A DNA stretch of 60,564 nt from Pseudomonadota bacterium (GTDB taxonomy: Bacteria; Pseudomonadota; Alphaproteobacteria; Puniceispirillales; Marisalimonadaceae): assembly GCA_028382005.1 (NCBI GenBank), contig JAOESH010000010.1, forward strand, positions 1 to 60,564, in the 5' to 3' direction. The notes under the pieces are model-generated. The model saw only the letters and a program-made list of their open reading frames with translations, ran no database searches and had not been told where the DNA came from. A program made the translations under genes and the position numbers. Shown here piece after piece: positions 9,380 through 18,114 of this stretch (positions within the stretch are counted from its first letter, which is position 1; each line of letters opens with the position of its first letter).

Positions 9380-10552
9380 ATGAAAAGAAGAAAATTTTTA
9401 CTAATTTTAAATTCCTTTTGGGCAATTCCATTAGTTTTAATTTTGAGATTTATAAATCAATTCAAAAAAATATGTATAATCAAAATTAGATCAGACCGAT
9501 TTGGACATTTTGCGCCGGATGGTGCTGAACAAGTTGCCAGATTTCAAATGGAAAAAAAAGAAATTTTTATTTATGTTTTTGATTATTTTATATGTAATCA
9601 ACAATGGGCAAAAATGCTTAAACAAGCCTTGCCAGTATATAATTTTTTTAGACCTGTTTATTTTTGGAATCAATTTCTTCCTGGAAATAAGAGTATGAAT
9701 AAAACTGGTACTAAGACACTCTCCAGAGATACAGAATTACTGTTTACTAAATATAATGTAAAGCTTCCTTTTGAAAAGGATGATGAGTTTAAAGCCAAAA
9801 GTTGGTTGAAAAGCAAAGGTTGGATAGAAGGTGAGCCTTTTTATTGTATTCTAATCCGAGATAATGCATATCTAGATAAAACTTCAAATTTTAATAATTT
9901 AGATTGGTCTTATCATGATTATAGAAATTCCAAATTAGAAACCTATTACAAGGCAATAAGTTGGCTTACAGAAAAAGGCGTGTGGGTCATCCGAATGGGA
10001 AAAATTGTAGAAACCCCAATAGCAATTCATAACAAAAGGGTTGTAGACTTTCCATTTGAGAAAGGCACATCAGATCTTATTGATACTTGGCTGTTTACAA
10101 ACTGTGATGGGTGTATAAGCACTGGTACGGGGCCAGATCTATTGACAGGAATATATGGAAAAAAAATTTTATTTTTAAATTATTTGCCCTTAGGTAGTAT
10201 TAGATCTGATTTAAATTCGCTTACGTACCCTAAAAAACTAATTTGGAAAGAAACTTCAAAGCCTTTCAAAATGGATGATTATATTTTAGATAGACGTTTC
10301 CATAGTATTTTATATTCAAAAGACATGATAAAAATTATAGATTTGACAGAAGATGAAATCCTAGAAACAACAAAAGAATATTATAATAGTATCAACAAAG
10401 AAAAGGTTCAAAATAAAGTTTTTACTAAAAAACAAAGATATTTTTGGAAAAAGTTATTAACACTAACTAATAAAGATAAGTATTATAATAAAATCCATCC
10501 AGAATCACAAGTTTCAATTACATGGTTAAAAAGTTTAGAAAAAAATACATGA
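9380..10552 (+). CDS. TIGR04372-type putative glycosyltransferase
   Basis: A 390-residue protein resembling the TIGR04372 family of putative glycosyltransferases found in marine and spirochaete surface glycan loci. Supporting blocks are IRSDRFGHFAPDGAEQVARF (about residues 36-55), FYCILIRDNAYLD (near 155), DYRNSKLETYYKAISWLTEK (near 177) and WVIRMGKIVETPI. A C-terminal acceptor or nucleotide region includes CDGCISTGTGPDLLTGIYG. The first 25 residues are hydrophobic and basic, consistent with peripheral membrane attachment. It stands alone between two relic-rich gaps. Acceptor and donor are unknown. Confidence 0.7.
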   Translation: MKRRKFLLILNSFWAIPLVLILRFINQFKKICIIKIRSDRFGHFAPDGAEQVARFQMEKKEIFIYVFDYFICNQQWAKMLKQALPVYNFFRPVYFWNQFLPGNKSMNKTGTKTLSRDTELLFTKYNVKLPFEKDDEFKAKSWLKSKGWIEGEPFYCILIRDNAYLDKTSNFNNLDWSYHDYRNSKLETYYKAISWLTEKGVWVIRMGKIVETPIAIHNKRVVDFPFEKGTSDLIDTWLFTNCDGCISTGTGPDLLTGIYGKKILFLNYLPLGSIRSDLNSLTYPKKLIWKETSKPFKMDDYILDRRFHSILYSKDMIKIIDLTEDEILETTKEYYNSINKEKVQNKVFTKKQRYFWKKLLTLTNKDKYYNKIHPESQVSITWLKSLEKNT

Positions 10553-10602
10553 AATTAATTCTTATAAATTATTTTGGTCTTTTTAGATGGTGTTTTTATT
10601 AT

Positions 10603-10830
10603 CTAAATTTTAAATGATTTTGAATTAACGTTAATTAATTCCCAATTATATTTTACCTGATCACATAAATATGAATTTGGCTGTCTATACAAAAGAGAAA
10701 GATGACAAGTAAAAAGTAGATTATTATATCTCTTGAATATAGCTTCGTTAAAACCTCTATAAGTTTGCTAGGTCTATTAACAATTTTTATCCAAAAGTAC
10801 CGTGTTCACTAAATTGATCTATTGTCATTT
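10603..10830 (-). pseudogene. Short unassigned coding relic
   Basis: The minus strand holds an open stretch of about 50 codons ending at 10603 (it contains GFNEAIFKRYNNLLFTCHLS and YLCDQVKYNWELINVN) with stops and apparent frameshifts upstream around 10757-10830. The amino-acid use looks protein-like but I recognise no family. The remaining part of the 10553-10878 gap shows nothing else. This is a tentative relic, not a called gene. Confidence 0.25.
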
Positions 10831-10878
10831 AAAGTCTGCTTTATTGCATGTCCCAGTCACGGCCCTAAATACTTCAAA

Positions 10879-12114
10879 TTAAATCACTCTAAACTCAGGA
10901 CAAATCGATACAAATTTTCCACCCTTTTCCGTATATTCCTTGTTCTTATCAATAATCACATCCAAATGTGACCAAGCTGTAACTAAAGTAAAATCTGGCA
11001 TTACTTCAGTTAACATCTTGGTATTTAGGACGGGAAAACCCTGTCCACCAACAAATTTACCCTGTTTCTGGGCATGGTCGTCGAAAACACAGTCGATCAT
11101 TTCTTCGATTCCAAATAACGATAGCAGTGTTGGTGATGATCTAGAAGCTCCATAAGCCGCAATAGTCGATCCAGATGATTTCCAATGACTGATCGATGAT
11201 TTTACTGAGTAACGAAGTTGCGTTAGCCTTCTGTTAAAATCTGAAAAATAGTTTGTGCTAGAAAAACCTAAGTCACGCTCTTTTTGAAGTGCATTTTTGA
11301 GATTGTTACTCATGGGATGCTGCCCAGCTGCGGCTACGGCACCCAAGACTGATCCACCTTGATAATCATTATTAAAAATGTCAAATAATTCAAAGCCATG
11401 CTTTTCAAAAAAAGTACACAACGGCAACAGATGATGATGGCTCATATGCTCATGTATGATCGTTCCCAATAACATCTTGTTGACAATATCAAGCAAATAA
11501 GAAGCTTCAAAAATAAAAATACCATCTGGTTTCAAAACATTTTTTATTGCGTCAAAAAACTCATTCATATCTTCACAATGTGCAAAAGCGTTCAAACAAG
11601 TGACAGAGTCGAACTTTCCATGATTTTGGATCATTTGATTAGCGATATCACGATCAAAAAATTCACAAATTGTTGGCACACCGTCATTGTTGGCATGACG
11701 AGCTATGTCTTTTGCTGGATCCACACCTAGAACACGATATTCACTCGGAAAGTTTTTTAGGAAAGTACCGTCGTTACTTCCAACATCAAGCACATGAGGC
11801 TTATCTTTCCCTACTAAAAATTTTTGTGTCCAAGTAGCAACATCCAACAAATGCTCACGCATTTTTGCTGTTTGCCCAGACCAAAATGTGAAATCGCCCC
11901 ACAATATGTCTTTCTTGACTATATCAGTGATCTGCGCATGGCAACACTCTTGACAAACATAAAGATCAATTGGTAACTTAAAAGCGTTATTAAGAGCTTC
12001 TTCTCTCGTCATGAAGTATTTTTCTGTAAGTTGAATTTCAGGCATTGGCACAGCTTTTTTGAGTCTTTTGCTCGAGCATAGCCTACAAGACCTTACACTA
12101 GTATAGATCGACAT
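10879..12114 (-). CDS. SAM-dependent sugar C-methyltransferase-like protein (three-domain NDP-sugar methyltransferase architecture)
   Basis: 411 residues in the classic three-part layout. An N-terminal zinc-binding region has Cys pairs at CRLC and CQEC (about residues 10-13 and 54-57). A central Rossmann methyltransferase domain carries VLDVGSNDGTFLKNF as motif I and FIFEASYLLDI after it. A C-terminal domain begins near AYGASRSSPTLLSLFG and continues with VFDDHAQKQGKF. This is the TylCIII-like sugar C-methyltransferase architecture; the N-linked or C-linked target is unknown. Its DNA is visibly richer in G+C than all neighbours (codons such as GGC, GCC and CTG are common), which points to recent acquisition. 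It is flanked by relic-filled gaps of 326 and 668 bases. Confidence 0.8.
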   Translation of the reverse strand: MSIYTSVRSCRLCSSKRLKKAVPMPEIQLTEKYFMTREEALNNAFKLPIDLYVCQECCHAQITDIVKKDILWGDFTFWSGQTAKMREHLLDVATWTQKFLVGKDKPHVLDVGSNDGTFLKNFPSEYRVLGVDPAKDIARHANNDGVPTICEFFDRDIANQMIQNHGKFDSVTCLNAFAHCEDMNEFFDAIKNVLKPDGIFIFEASYLLDIVNKMLLGTIIHEHMSHHHLLPLCTFFEKHGFELFDIFNNDYQGGSVLGAVAAAGQHPMSNNLKNALQKERDLGFSSTNYFSDFNRRLTQLRYSVKSSISHWKSSGSTIAAYGASRSSPTLLSLFGIEEMIDCVFDDHAQKQGKFVGGQGFPVLNTKMLTEVMPDFTLVTAWSHLDVIIDKNKEYTEKGGKFVSICPEFRVI

Positions 12115-12782
12115 TTATCGGCTCCGGTTTTTGTTTTCTAATCATGGTTTATATGAAAGTTTACCTTGTTATTTGATTTATTGATAGATAATATAATTAT
12201 GACAGCGGTATATGATAAATTCGATATGCGCATATCAAATAGAAAAATATTTCAAAAATTAGTATTTTATTTTTCATCATGAAAAATTATGTGATACTAG
12301 ATTTAATATATAAATTAACAGGTTTTCTTAAACTTGATAAGTTTTTTTTGATTTAGTTAATCCTGAATATGAATAGAATAAAAATATTACATTCGAATAT
12401 GATAATATGGACTTTGCACGAGAAATTGGTAAATATAAAAAAACAATTTATGAACAGTTCAGATCTGAAAATAAATTCTATTAAAGGCGCATAGTTTTTT
12501 TGCCTATCCGGCAGTGGTAAAACGACTTATGCTAATTAATTATGAACTAACATATAATTTTTATTATCCATGGAAGGTGTCGAAGAAGTTATTTCTATAT
12601 ACAAAAAATATTGGACTAAGCAATAAGCATTTTGATTTAATAGGATATATGTCAGATAAGGGTAATTTTATAATTAAGTAATTATATTTATTTAAAGAAA
12701 AAGATATTTCATTGATTTGGATTTTAAGTGTTTTGTTTAAGAGATTAAATTACATTTTAATTTTTCATTTTTTTATAGTCAA
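12115..12782. other. Gap with degraded coding traces
   Basis: Plus-strand translation shows protein-like fragments separated by stops: ITFEYDNMDFAREIGKYKK (near 12390-12450), and a possible P-loop SGSGKTTYA near 12508-12535. The second lies in a different frame from the first. Together they could be the ruins of a small nucleotide-binding protein, but the match to any kinase or ATPase family is too thin to name. No intact gene, RNA or repeat is visible. Confidence 0.3.
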
Positions 12783-13295
12783 TTAAATATTATAATTCAA
12801 ATTTTTTATGAAATTATTATCGTTAATATTATTGCCTTCTGGAGCCCATGGGGGGAAAAAAGTATCTTCTCTTTTAAAAGGTCCTTCAGTAACTTCATGA
12901 AAAACAAAATAATCAGACTTAATAATAATCATGTGAATGGTGCCTTTATGTTGTCTATGAAATATAATTCCGTTTTTACTATTGTTTGAAAGAGCAACAA
13001 TTTTTTTTATTTTTCCTTGTTCATTAAAAATTATTAAATCAGCTTCTCCTTCAATTACAAAAATAGATTCAGCTTTATTAATGTGACAATGAGGCCTTAC
13101 ATAACAATCTTTGCTATGCACTATAATCATTTCATGTAATTTCTCATTAGGATTTTTATGGGCACATAGACGCACTCTCTTCCTAATGTTTTTGTCAGCC
13201 AATTTTTTTAATATATGTATATCGTTTTTAGAGACTGAAATAAATTCTTCGTTAGAATATAAAACTTCATCATTTTCTTTGAAGGTTTTAATCAT
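12783..13295 (-). CDS. WbuC family cupin-fold protein
   Basis: 170 residues with the family layout: an N-terminal segment, then RKRVRLCAHKNPNEKLHEMI (about residues 38-57), the metal-binding cupin motif RPHCHINKAESIFVIEGEAD (about 72-91), and a trailing PPWAPEG. WbuC-family proteins sit in O-antigen clusters; the fold suggests a metal-dependent enzyme acting on a sugar, but the reaction is not established to my knowledge. The ATG overlaps the stop of the upstream methyltransferase by four bases, so it is the last gene of the minus-strand operon that starts at 17344. Confidence 0.85.
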   Translation of the reverse strand: MIKTFKENDEVLYSNEEFISVSKNDIHILKKLADKNIRKRVRLCAHKNPNEKLHEMIIVHSKDCYVRPHCHINKAESIFVIEGEADLIIFNEQGKIKKIVALSNNSKNGIIFHRQHKGTIHMIIIKSDYFVFHEVTEGPFKREDTFFPPWAPEGNNINDNNFIKNLNYNI

Positions 13296-14479
13296 AAGAA
13301 CTCACAAATATCGTGTTCTGTTCCAACAAAAATAGATTTCATAATACCCCCATTTTTAATAAAATCATTATGCTTTTGAATTATATTTTTATGATGCTGA
13401 GGATTTGTTCCTAAAAGGCACAATTTGTAATTATTTAGATCCAAAGATTGTGAACTTAAAATTCTTTGTTTTCCATTAGGCATGAACATTTTGTTTTTGA
13501 AATGATTGTCATCGATTATAAAATCTATAATATTTTCCAGGCCATTAACAGAGATAAAAGTTGAAGATAAGTGGCCTGCACCTAATAAAACTATAGGTCC
13601 TATATTTTTTTTGAAATTAAGAAGCTTTTCATAAATTTCTAATTTCCTTTGAAATAGTTTTTCTTTAAAAGTTAAAAATATTTCAATTTCATCAATTTCT
13701 ATAATATTTTCTTTTAAAATATTATCTTTTAATGAATTGTTTTTTAATATAACTAAAATAGAATTCTCTAAAGGATATTTATAGCTTTTCCAAAAGACTA
13801 TATCGAGATTAAATTTTTTAACTAAATTTTTAAATGAATTTTCTGTAAAATAATTTACATGTTCTTCCCATAATATAGTACAATCTCCTGCCCTCATAGC
13901 TCTTTCACAGTCAGGTAATTCAAATATAATGTATCCGTTATTCTTAACAAAAGACTGACATGTCTGAATAAATTCAGAAATATTATAAGAGTGTTCAATT
14001 ACATGTCTAGCAATAAAAATATCTGATTTTTGATTTTTTAATATAATTTTATTCGAAATATTTCTATTAAACTTAGATTGAAAAGTTTCAATACTAGTTA
14101 TTGGATCATTAATACCTAAATCAGAGTTAGGATCAATTCGCCATGTATTCTTATACCCAATTTTATTTAATCTTGTGATAGTGGTATCATCTTTAAAGCT
14201 GAAACCTCCAATTATTGAATTATGATTAATATTATTAAGCTTTGAAATAAGAATAGAAAGTTCATCTAAATGATCTTCAGGTTCAAAGCAAGTAATCCAA
14301 TCAAATTTGGGTTTTAATTCTTTGACAGGAAATGGCTTTTTTAGACTCATACAGTTTAAATCATTATTCCACATAAACTCCATATCAAAACATAGTGGTT
14401 TTTTAACGGATTTGTATAGAAATCTATTTGCAATTGGTTGTAGACCTAATTTAATATTTGTTGTTTTATTTTTTGTCAT
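13292..14479 (-). CDS. Class I SAM-dependent methyltransferase with C-terminal sugar-methyltransferase domain
   Basis: 395 residues. The central part resembles a methyltransferase with a weakened motif I and the conserved FIARHVIEHSYNISEFIQTC and IIFELPDCERAM blocks, typical of the sugar C-methyltransferase group. The C-terminal part has IVLLGAGHLSSTFISVNGL and DFIIDDNHFKNKMF, equivalent to the third domain of that group. An N-terminal Cys-rich zinc site is not obvious (it opens LGLQPIANRF). It overlaps the genes on both sides by four bases, so it is translationally coupled in the operon. It most likely methylates the sugar made by this cluster. Confidence 0.7.
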   Translation of the reverse strand: MTKNKTTNIKLGLQPIANRFLYKSVKKPLCFDMEFMWNNDLNCMSLKKPFPVKELKPKFDWITCFEPEDHLDELSILISKLNNINHNSIIGGFSFKDDTTITRLNKIGYKNTWRIDPNSDLGINDPITSIETFQSKFNRNISNKIILKNQKSDIFIARHVIEHSYNISEFIQTCQSFVKNNGYIIFELPDCERAMRAGDCTILWEEHVNYFTENSFKNLVKKFNLDIVFWKSYKYPLENSILVILKNNSLKDNILKENIIEIDEIEIFLTFKEKLFQRKLEIYEKLLNFKKNIGPIVLLGAGHLSSTFISVNGLENIIDFIIDDNHFKNKMFMPNGKQRILSSQSLDLNNYKLCLLGTNPQHHKNIIQKHNDFIKNGGIMKSIFVGTEHDICEFL

Positions 14480-15372
14480 TTTTCTTTTTTTAAATAATCT
14501 AATATAATTTTACTACAGATTTTTTCAAATGTTGTAGGTAAAATATCAGTTGCTTGAAAAGTTTTTTTGTAATCCAGAGATGTATTTAATGGAAGTTCTT
14601 CTGCACCAGAAATTTGATTAAGATTAACTAAATTAACTTTGCCTGAGAACTTATAGTATGATTTATATTTATTTAAAATTATATTAAACATTTCTAATCT
14701 ACTATGCTTTTCCATTGAACAAATATTATACACCCCCATCTTTTCGAAATTAATCAGTTTTGTTATTATTTTTATAAAATCGTCTATGTAAATAGGAGTT
14801 AATATATTATCTTTTGCAATGGTTATTGTTTCATTATTTGAGATTTGTTTTAACCAGTTAGTTATTAATGTATTCTCAGATGGTTTGGAAGAGTATACTT
14901 TAGAGATTCTAAAAATTAAATAGTTTTTAGTTTTGGATTTTATATAATTTTCAATCTGTAGTTTTTGTTTGCCATACATAAATTTTGGCAACGCTACACT
15001 TGTTTCTTTATAGTTACCTTCATGGCCATCAAAAACAGATTCAGATGAAAAAAAGATGACTTTGGCTCCAAAATCAATGGACTGATCAATAATTCTTGAC
15101 ATATTCTTAACATTTACTGCTTCTGCATATTTTACATTTTCAGTAATTTTATTGAAGTTTACTACCCCTCCTATAAACATTACTTGCTTAATTTTATATT
15201 TTTTCAGGATTTTATTTAAACTGTCTTTAAAAATATCAAATTTTATGCCATTAGAGATTTTATTTTTATAATAAGTTAAAATTAAATTTTCTTGTTTAGA
15301 TATAGATAAATATTTTCCAATAAAGCCAGAAGCGCCAATCATCAGTGTCTTATTTTTTATATTTATATTCAT
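14476..15372 (-). CDS. NAD-dependent sugar epimerase/reductase (RfbD-like extended SDR)
   Basis: Rossmann start TLMIGASGFIGKYL (about residues 9-22), then FIGGVVNF, FFSSESVFDG and the catalytic YGKQKLQIE (Tyr-x-x-x-Lys), followed by TPIYIDDF, the pattern of RfbD/dTDP-4-dehydrorhamnose reductase-like enzymes. At 298 residues the length fits. It probably reduces or epimerises a nucleotide-linked keto sugar. Four-base overlap with the downstream methyltransferase and a 15-base gap from the LIC12192-like gene place it in the same operon. Confidence 0.8.
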   Translation of the reverse strand: MNINIKNKTLMIGASGFIGKYLSISKQENLILTYYKNKISNGIKFDIFKDSLNKILKKYKIKQVMFIGGVVNFNKITENVKYAEAVNVKNMSRIIDQSIDFGAKVIFFSSESVFDGHEGNYKETSVALPKFMYGKQKLQIENYIKSKTKNYLIFRISKVYSSKPSENTLITNWLKQISNNETITIAKDNILTPIYIDDFIKIITKLINFEKMGVYNICSMEKHSRLEMFNIILNKYKSYYKFSGKVNLVNLNQISGAEELPLNTSLDYKKTFQATDILPTTFEKICSKIILDYLKKEK

Positions 15373-15387
15373 TTACAAATTCAGTAT

Positions 15388-15795
15388 TTATAAAAAATAA
15401 TATTCATTAACAAAGTTTTGTTCACTTTTTTTACAGTGATAATAGGAGATGAATTCTACATATTTTATTTTTAAGTCTTTCAAGTTTAATACTGAAATAT
15501 TCTCCCTTGCAAAATGTATACTTAATCCAATTTTGACTATATTTAACATTAATTCAGTATTGAATTTCTCTCCATAACAAAATTGATCAATGGTAAAGAA
15601 AATTACTCCATTTAGATTTGGAGTACGTTTTAGTTTATTAAGAATAAATGGTTGGGAACGAGCTACGAAATACTCTTCAGCGCCATAAAAAACAATTTTA
15701 CCATTATTGTTATAAGCCATTCTTTTTATTAAATCATGTTGTTCAGCTTGAGGTGCAATTAATAATGTATCAAGGCATGAATAGTAAGAATTCAT
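15388..15795 (-). CDS. LIC12192-family sporadic carbohydrate cluster protein
   Basis: A small protein of 135 residues that I match from memory to the LIC12192 family ('sporadic carbohydrate cluster protein'), based on size, on TLLIAPQAEQHDLIKRMAYN (about residues 11-30), FYGAEEYFVARSQPFILNKL and the Phe-Cys-x-Gly-Glu-Lys-Phe segment, and on its position next to a 2OG-Fe(II) oxygenase and an SDR. Function is unknown. It lies two bases from the oxygenase, which argues for joint use. Homology is likely but not certain without a profile search. Confidence 0.6.
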   Translation of the reverse strand: MNSYYSCLDTLLIAPQAEQHDLIKRMAYNNNGKIVFYGAEEYFVARSQPFILNKLKRTPNLNGVIFFTIDQFCYGEKFNTELMLNIVKIGLSIHFARENISVLNLKDLKIKYVEFISYYHCKKSEQNFVNEYYFL

Positions 15796-15797
15796 TT

Positions 15798-16586
15798 TTA
15801 ATCAATTTCTTTTTTGTTTTTTTGTAAGTTGTAATCAATTTTCTTAAATTGAAGTTCAGAACCAATTTTTAATAAATCTGATGTTTTTAATACTTTAAAA
15901 TATTGCAACTGATTTTTTAGCCCAGATGGGGAGAAAATATTTTTATATCTCAGGTTTAACGAGACCCTAGTTTCATTTTCTTTATTAATATGTGATCCAT
16001 GAAGAACAGTAGTAGAGAAAATTAATGCTTCACCAAAATTGACTGGTACATACTCTGATTGTGCAGTTGCCTCTTTTTCAAAGTTAGCCCAATCATCATT
16101 TTTAGCAAGAAAATCATATAACACATTAGATTTTTGATGATCAAGAACATGCATTGCTTTAGTTTTGAAACAGTCAACCATTGGAACCCACAATACAATT
16201 TCATATGGAGAATGGCTTGGAGCATCTCTATGTATTTCAGAGGGATTAGGATCATTTGGCATTTGAATAACAACATTACTCTTTTTTTGGGCTAATATGT
16301 CTGGACCTAAAAACTGAGTAATTATTGTTTCAAAAGCAGAAAAGATCATCTCACTACAGTCAATTTCATTATTAAAGTCTTCAATAAGGCCAACTCTTTT
16401 TTCATTTAATTGAGTTGCATTTAAATTTGGTGCAAACTTATGCAGTTGATTTAGAGATGTAAAAGGATCATCATGATAAAAATCAAAGTGCTTGTGTAAT
16501 AATTTACATAGATAATTCTGAATTTCTTTAAGAGGTTCAATATTATCACATTTTTTAATAATATATCCTTTTTTAAAATCAATCAT
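15798..16586 (-). CDS. 2OG-Fe(II) oxygenase of the sporadic carbohydrate cluster type
   Basis: 262 residues with a phytanoyl-dioxygenase-like iron site: His119-x-Asp121 in EIHRDAPSHSPYE, a distal His (196 or 199) in VLHGSHINKENETRVSLNLR, and Arg207 as the likely 2-oxoglutarate contact. The middle stretch IVLWVPMVDCFKTKAMHVLD fits the jelly-roll core. This family is known from sugar clusters in Leptospira and marine bacteria; it could hydroxylate or oxidise a sugar. The start codon overlaps the stop of the upstream SDR by one base, so the two are coupled. Confidence 0.78.
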   Translation of the reverse strand: MIDFKKGYIIKKCDNIEPLKEIQNYLCKLLHKHFDFYHDDPFTSLNQLHKFAPNLNATQLNEKRVGLIEDFNNEIDCSEMIFSAFETIITQFLGPDILAQKKSNVVIQMPNDPNPSEIHRDAPSHSPYEIVLWVPMVDCFKTKAMHVLDHQKSNVLYDFLAKNDDWANFEKEATAQSEYVPVNFGEALIFSTTVLHGSHINKENETRVSLNLRYKNIFSPSGLKNQLQYFKVLKTSDLLKIGSELQFKKIDYNLQKNKKEID

Positions 16587-17344
16587 TAATCTCCTCCTCC
16601 ATCAATAGGCACAATCACTCCTGGCATATGATTGGCTTTTTCTGAACATAAGAAACAAATAACATCTGCAATTTCATTTGGTTGAGCCATTTTTTTAATA
16701 GGCAGGTGTTCTTCAAAGTAATTATTTAATCTTTCAGGATCCTCATTTTTCATTTTTGTAAAATACCTGTTAGGAAGCTCAACTAACCCAGGAGCAACAG
16801 CAGTCATTATTACATTTTTATTACATATCATTTTACTCATTCCTTTAACATATCCTTCTAACGCACATTTTGCAGACACATAAGGAACATAACCTTTTCC
16901 AGTTTTTGCACCTAGGGATGAAATGTGGACTATTCTACCCCATTTCTTTTCAATCATATTTGGGATTAACTTGTTATTTATTTCATGAGCAATACCAATA
17001 TTGAATTGCCAAACCTTTTCTAAGTCTTTTCTTGAAAAATTTGGATCAGTAATTTGTAAAGAGCCTCCTAAGTTATGAATAATAATGTCAGGAAATATGT
17101 TTTTTTTTTTTAAATTATCTAATAAATTTGACGAACCATTTTCATTTTCAAGATCTATACAAAAGGCTTCATGTTTTCCTGAATAATCACTCATAATACT
17201 GATAACATGATTCAATTGAATTTTGTCTCTTGCGCAAATAACTACATTACATCCTTCTTCTGCCATAGCTACAGCAATTGATTTACCAATGTTTTTACTG
17301 GCACCAGTAATTAAAACAGTTTTATTTTTTATACCTAAATGCAT
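16586..17344 (-). CDS. Short-chain dehydrogenase/reductase
   Basis: Classical SDR of 252 residues: TVLITGASKNIGKSIAVAMA (cofactor binding, about residues 9-28), HNLGG in place of the usual NNAG, a catalytic HISSLGAKTGKGYVPYVSAK (Ser, then Tyr-x-x-x-Lys), and a C-terminal PGVIVPIDGG. It is the first gene of the minus-strand operon 17344-12783, so a promoter should lie in the 17345-17450 gap. Its partner is the one-base-overlapping 2OG-Fe(II) oxygenase, which suggests a sequential oxidation and reduction of one substrate; this is inference. Confidence 0.85.
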   Translation of the reverse strand: MHLGIKNKTVLITGASKNIGKSIAVAMAEEGCNVVICARDKIQLNHVISIMSDYSGKHEAFCIDLENENGSSNLLDNLKKKNIFPDIIIHNLGGSLQITDPNFSRKDLEKVWQFNIGIAHEINNKLIPNMIEKKWGRIVHISSLGAKTGKGYVPYVSAKCALEGYVKGMSKMICNKNVIMTAVAPGLVELPNRYFTKMKNEDPERLNNYFEEHLPIKKMAQPNEIADVICFLCSEKANHMPGVIVPIDGGGD

Positions 17345-17462
17345 TTAACACTTATATCATCATAAATAAAAAAAACATAGCATTTGGAAATATTTTTAAT
17401 TATTTATTTTTGTCATGAATAACTATTCCTTTAGCCTTGATTACAGTTTTTTTTACATATTG

Positions 17463-17608
17463 TTAACCCCCTTCTCTGAAGATAGGTCCCGCTCCAATAA
17501 AATATTCGTCTCCTATCTCTACGTCTACAAGTATAGTCGCAGATGGGGCTTTATAAACATGATAGTCCCAACTATCAAGGCAACTTTATCTTCAATCCCT
17601 AAATCCAT
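17463..17608 (-). pseudogene. Fused relics: SDR N-terminus and a hexapeptide acetyltransferase end
   Basis: Minus-strand translation starts at an ATG at 17608 with MDLGIEDKVALIVG, which looks like the first strand of an SDR, and shifts frame near 17550 into ILVDVEIGDEYFIGAGPIF, which looks like left-handed beta-helix acetyltransferase repeats, ending at a TAA at 17463-17465. Two unrelated gene ends joined this closely suggest a deletion scar. The match lengths are short, so the call is tentative. Confidence 0.4.
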
Positions 17609-17651
17609 TGAGCCCTGACCAAGGTTCGCTCCATAATATGCCATCCTTGAA

Positions 17652-17776
17652 CCCTGGTCCATGCTCCATGGACTACGGTCAATGGGCCCCTGAACATTGA
17701 CCAATGTTGAATAGGAAAAGGGTGCAGTAACGCCGGACCAGGGACTTTGTCTACTGTAGACAAGGTTGTAGACAAG
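17652..17776. repeat. Nested inverted repeats in a G+C-rich island
   Basis: Within 125 bases there are four perfect inverted repeats. A 9-bp outer pair is CCCTGGTCC at 17652-17660 with GGACCAGGG at 17735-17743. A 7-bp hairpin is GTCCATG/CATGGAC at 17657-17673 with a 3-base loop. An 8-bp hairpin is GGTCAATG/CATTGACC at 17677-17702. An 8-bp hairpin is TTGTCTAC/GTAGACAA at 17747-17763 with a single-base loop. GTAGACAAG is then repeated directly at 17756 and 17768. G+C is far above the surroundings. No coding potential is convincing on either strand. It could be a folded RNA, a recombination site or a remnant of a foreign element. Confidence 0.7.
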
Positions 17777-18114
17777 CTTTTTATCGTTGACGTACTCACT
17801 GTATTTGCTAAGCTATTAATATTGTTGGAGTTTAGACAAAACCATTGCTCTAGTAAGGCATCACACCTCTCTCAGAGCGCACTATTTCATGTGACCCAGT
17901 TGCTATAAGTATTTGATGTGTAAACATATTTTGTAATGTGTGCTTGGGGGGTAGACCAAATGGTAAACCATTTTGTGTTTACAAAATCTTCTTACTTTTA
18001 TAAATAACTTTTGCTCAATATAGAGTTTATTACAGTTTATCTATTATCAAAGTATTGCTTTGGATCTTAAAAACAATTATTAATATTAATTTTATAATCA
18101 TAAAGAGTTATTAA
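17777..18114. other. Intergenic gap before the acyltransferase gene, with a small palindrome
   Basis: No gene is visible. AAATGGT-aa-ACCATTT at 17958-17973 is a 7-bp hairpin. TGTAAACA near 17921 and TGTTTACA near 17976 form a wider 8-bp inverted pair around it. A string GGGGGG sits at about 17946. The hairpin could be a transcription stop or an operator for the acyltransferase gene. Confidence 0.35.

Noticed and set aside
17599-17799. 66-codon minus-strand frame in the G+C-rich hairpin island
   Set aside because: It spans the nested inverted repeats, and its open state follows from the base composition; no family likeness.
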